Source: an uncultured Rhodospirillales bacterium (lineage in GTDB: Bacteria; Pseudomonadota; Alphaproteobacteria; RF32; CAG-239). From it: a DNA stretch of 6,665 bases. Below are positions 5,378 to 6,665 of this stretch, piece by piece. The first letter of the stretch is position 1. Each line of letters starts with the position of its first letter. A model generated the notes under the pieces. That model worked only from the letters and a program-made list of their open reading frames with translations, did no database searches and was not told the DNA's origin. The stretch lies in the NCBI GenBank assembly GCA_902795665.1, contig CADBMA010000128.1:1-6665 (forward strand). Reading direction: 5' to 3'. The position numbers and the translations under genes are program-made.

Positions 5378-6082
5378 ATGAAAAAGATTTTCTTTATCAC
5401 AGGATTAATCTTTCTCGCATTTGCAATTACTGCTTGCGAAAAAGAAGACAACAACTGGCGTAGCGACAACCCCACACACGGTTACGACAACGGGCGTAAT
5501 ACCGGTGGTGGAAGTCGCGGTGACAATACCGGTGGAAATACTGGTGAAAACACTGGTGGAAACACCGGCGGACAAGTAGCACAGACCACCTATACCATTA
5601 CCCATATATGGGAATGTGTAATCAGGAGGTCAATGTGCTATCCGTTCAGAGCGTATGTTATGCGCTGCAATAACGGCAAGTATTACTATTTGCTCCGTTA
5701 TCGCTATCCTCACGAGCTGCACGTCGGCGACGAAGTCAGCTTCAAAGTCTCCTCTTTCTGCGAAAACGAGATTGAGGAGATGAATGGCCACAATTATAAC
5801 GGCGGCGAGGGCGCCAACGAGAATGAATATCCTGATTTAGGACAATATCTCGTAGCCAGCGACCCTATCGAGGCCGAAGTCTATGGCACATTTCCGATAA
5901 AAATGTGCACACGGCTTCCAATTATGCCGTCTAACTACTGGTGCATTGTCACCACCGAAAATAAGTTGCTGTTTGTAACACCGAACAATATCGACTTTGT
6001 TCCGGTGCCGGGGGATAGATTTGTGTACAACGTGTACACGCTGTTTCCCAACAGCATCTTAAAAGCCAAAAAATTAGAATAA
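5378..6082 (+). CDS. Lipoprotein with Gly/Asn/Thr linker and two similar beta-rich domains
   Basis: 234 residues. MKKIFFITGLIFLAFAITAC is a lipoprotein signal peptide with lipobox ITAC, so Cys20 is the lipidated N-terminus. Residues 35-66 form a flexible Gly/Asn/Thr linker with x-N-T-G repeats. The remainder seems to hold two related units, about 72-136 and 165-232. Both have a hydrophobic strand pair, then a G-D turn and an asparagine near the end: HVGDEVSFKVSSFCENEI and VPGDRFVYNVYTLFPNSI. The shape suggests small OB-like barrels; no family is recognised. Residues 137-156 between them are Gly/Asn/Glu-rich. The frame is open upstream to 5246, but the signal peptide and the TATAAT at 5335-5340 place the start at 5378. 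There is no SD. EKED after Cys20 resembles the surface-export tag of Bacteroidota lipoproteins. It is monocistronic, with its own promoter and terminator. Confidence 0.8.
   Translation: MKKIFFITGLIFLAFAITACEKEDNNWRSDNPTHGYDNGRNTGGGSRGDNTGGNTGENTGGNTGGQVAQTTYTITHIWECVIRRSMCYPFRAYVMRCNNGKYYYLLRYRYPHELHVGDEVSFKVSSFCENEIEEMNGHNYNGGEGANENEYPDLGQYLVASDPIEAEVYGTFPIKMCTRLPIMPSNYWCIVTTENKLLFVTPNNIDFVPVPGDRFVYNVYTLFPNSILKAKKLE
5522..5569 (+). repeat. Four 12-bp tandem repeats coding for x-N-T-G
   Basis: Four imperfect units of the form GRNAAYACYGGY (5522-5533, 5534-5545, 5546-5557, 5558-5569) encode residues 49-64 of the lipoprotein (DNTG, GNTG, ENTG, GNTG). Copy-number change would lengthen or shorten the linker without shifting the frame. 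Confidence 0.75.
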
Positions 6083-6088
6083 TTTTTC

Positions 6089-6117
6089 CCTCTGCTCTTA
6101 GAGCAGAGGTTTTTTTT
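6089..6117 (+). terminator. Intrinsic terminator of the lipoprotein gene
   Basis: CCTCTGCTC (6089-6097) and GAGCAGAGG (6101-6109) form a perfect 9-bp stem with loop TTA, followed by T8 (6110-6117). It lies just after the lipoprotein stop. Confidence 0.93.
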
Positions 6118-6123
6118 ATATCA

Positions 6124-6152
6124 TTGACTTAAATTAATAAGCTTGATAAATT
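6124..6152 (+). promoter_or_regulatory. Sigma70-like promoter of the acyltransferase gene
   Basis: -35 TTGACT (6124-6129), a 17-base spacer, -10 TAAATT (6147-6152). The leader is short, about 19 bases, and contains GGAGG (6169-6173). Confidence 0.5.
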
Positions 6153-6177
6153 GCTACCATTAGCAAACGGAGGCAGA

Positions 6178-6665
6178 ATGCAGGAACAAAATCTATTAAA
6201 AGTATGGGGGGCCAACAATTCTATTGTTATTGTTGAACGCGGTGTAGAACACTCCCTCGGACCAGAGGGATTTCCGGGGCTTGATATCAAAATTAACGGC
6301 AATAACAACAATATCCGCATTGAAATGCCTCAGCGTTTTAGCGATTGCAAGCTGGTAATAGTCGGTGACAACAACTCATTTTCAATCAAATCTTCCGGCC
6401 GCAATCGTATGTATGACGTATTTTTTTATATTGCCGACGGATGTTCAATCAGCATTGGCCGCCACTGTCTTATTAATAACAATGTCTCGTTGCTTGCTAA
6501 AGAAAAATCAGGCGCCAAAATTCAAATCGGTGACAATTGCGCCATTGCTACCGAATGCATTATCCGTTGCGGTGACGGACATACAATGATCAATGAATAT
6601 AACGGACATCCGCTTAATGTTCCAGATGATATTATAATTAAAAACCATGTATGGATAGGCGCAAG
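6178..6665 (+). CDS. Hexapeptide-repeat (left-handed beta-helix) acyltransferase, 3' end missing
   Basis: The first 162 residues are present; the frame is still open at the window edge. The start ATG at 6178 follows GGAGG (6169-6173) by 4 bases. From about residue 11 the chain has short beta turns with repeated asparagines (INGNNNNIRI, GDNNSFSI), then hexapeptide-like rungs (ADGCSISIGRHCLINNNVSL, IQIGDNCAIA). CGDGHTMIN (131-139) with His135 matches the place of the catalytic histidine in xenobiotic/sugar O-acetyltransferases, and DDIIIKNHVWIGA (150-162) is the typical following rung. Such enzymes use acetyl-CoA to acetylate sugars of capsule, LPS or small glycosides in the cytoplasm; the acceptor cannot be read. 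It may begin a polysaccharide locus beyond the window. Confidence 0.85.
   Translation, partial: MQEQNLLKVWGANNSIVIVERGVEHSLGPEGFPGLDIKINGNNNNIRIEMPQRFSDCKLVIVGDNNSFSIKSSGRNRMYDVFFYIADGCSISIGRHCLINNNVSLLAKEKSGAKIQIGDNCAIATECIIRCGDGHTMINEYNGHPLNVPDDIIIKNHVWIGA

Noticed and set aside
1..6665. CRISPR array, insertion sequence, tRNA/rRNA genes or prophage.
   Set aside because: No regularly spaced repeats, transposase, terminal repeats, cloverleaf or phage structural genes were seen; the lysozyme-like gene alone does not make a prophage.

Overview
The window looks like chromosomal DNA of an AT-rich Gram-negative bacterium. The QmcA-like SPFH protein with an NfeD partner and the NagB protein, which shares E. 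coli catalytic numbering, point to Proteobacteria, perhaps one of the low-GC host-associated alphaproteobacterial lineages. That placement is inferred; no rRNA or other marker gene is present. Sigma70-like promoters with 17-base spacers recur, and the housekeeping genes carry clear GGAGG/AAGGA Shine-Dalgarno (SD) sites.

Layout. 1-136 (minus): a 44-codon ORF with a good SD. 137-596: a long region with no convincing protein gene, but with a good plus-strand promoter (217-244), two compact hairpins and a strong intrinsic terminator (467-502). Together these suggest an unannotated small RNA, followed by the qmcA upstream region with inverted repeats. 597-1964 (plus): qmcA-nfeD operon, a membrane-quality-control/microdomain pair, ended by a hairpin that overlaps the next promoter. 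2083-2916 (plus): membrane-anchored, cysteine-rich protein resembling GH24 lysozymes. 2955-3194 (minus): small two-helix membrane protein, convergent with it; the two share a perfect 19-bp bidirectional terminator. 3268-5216 (minus): nagA-nagB operon with a 4-bp start/stop overlap. 5378-6082 (plus): lipoprotein with a Gly/Asn/Thr linker and two apparently duplicated beta-rich domains. 6178-6665 (plus): 5' part of a left-handed beta-helix (hexapeptide) acyltransferase that runs off the window.

How they work together. NagA deacetylates GlcNAc-6-P and NagB converts the product to fructose-6-P, so amino sugars from peptidoglycan or host glycans can feed glycolysis. The lysozyme-like protein, lipoprotein and acyltransferase are all envelope-directed, and QmcA/NfeD act at the inner membrane. 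No gene proves a single shared system.

The most unusual features are the orphan promoter-hairpins-terminator unit at 217-502 and three genes (lysozyme-like, two-helix protein, lipoprotein) that have short A/T-rich leaders without an SD, unlike their neighbours. The lipoprotein also has a Bacteroidota-like export tag, so acquisition from elsewhere is possible.
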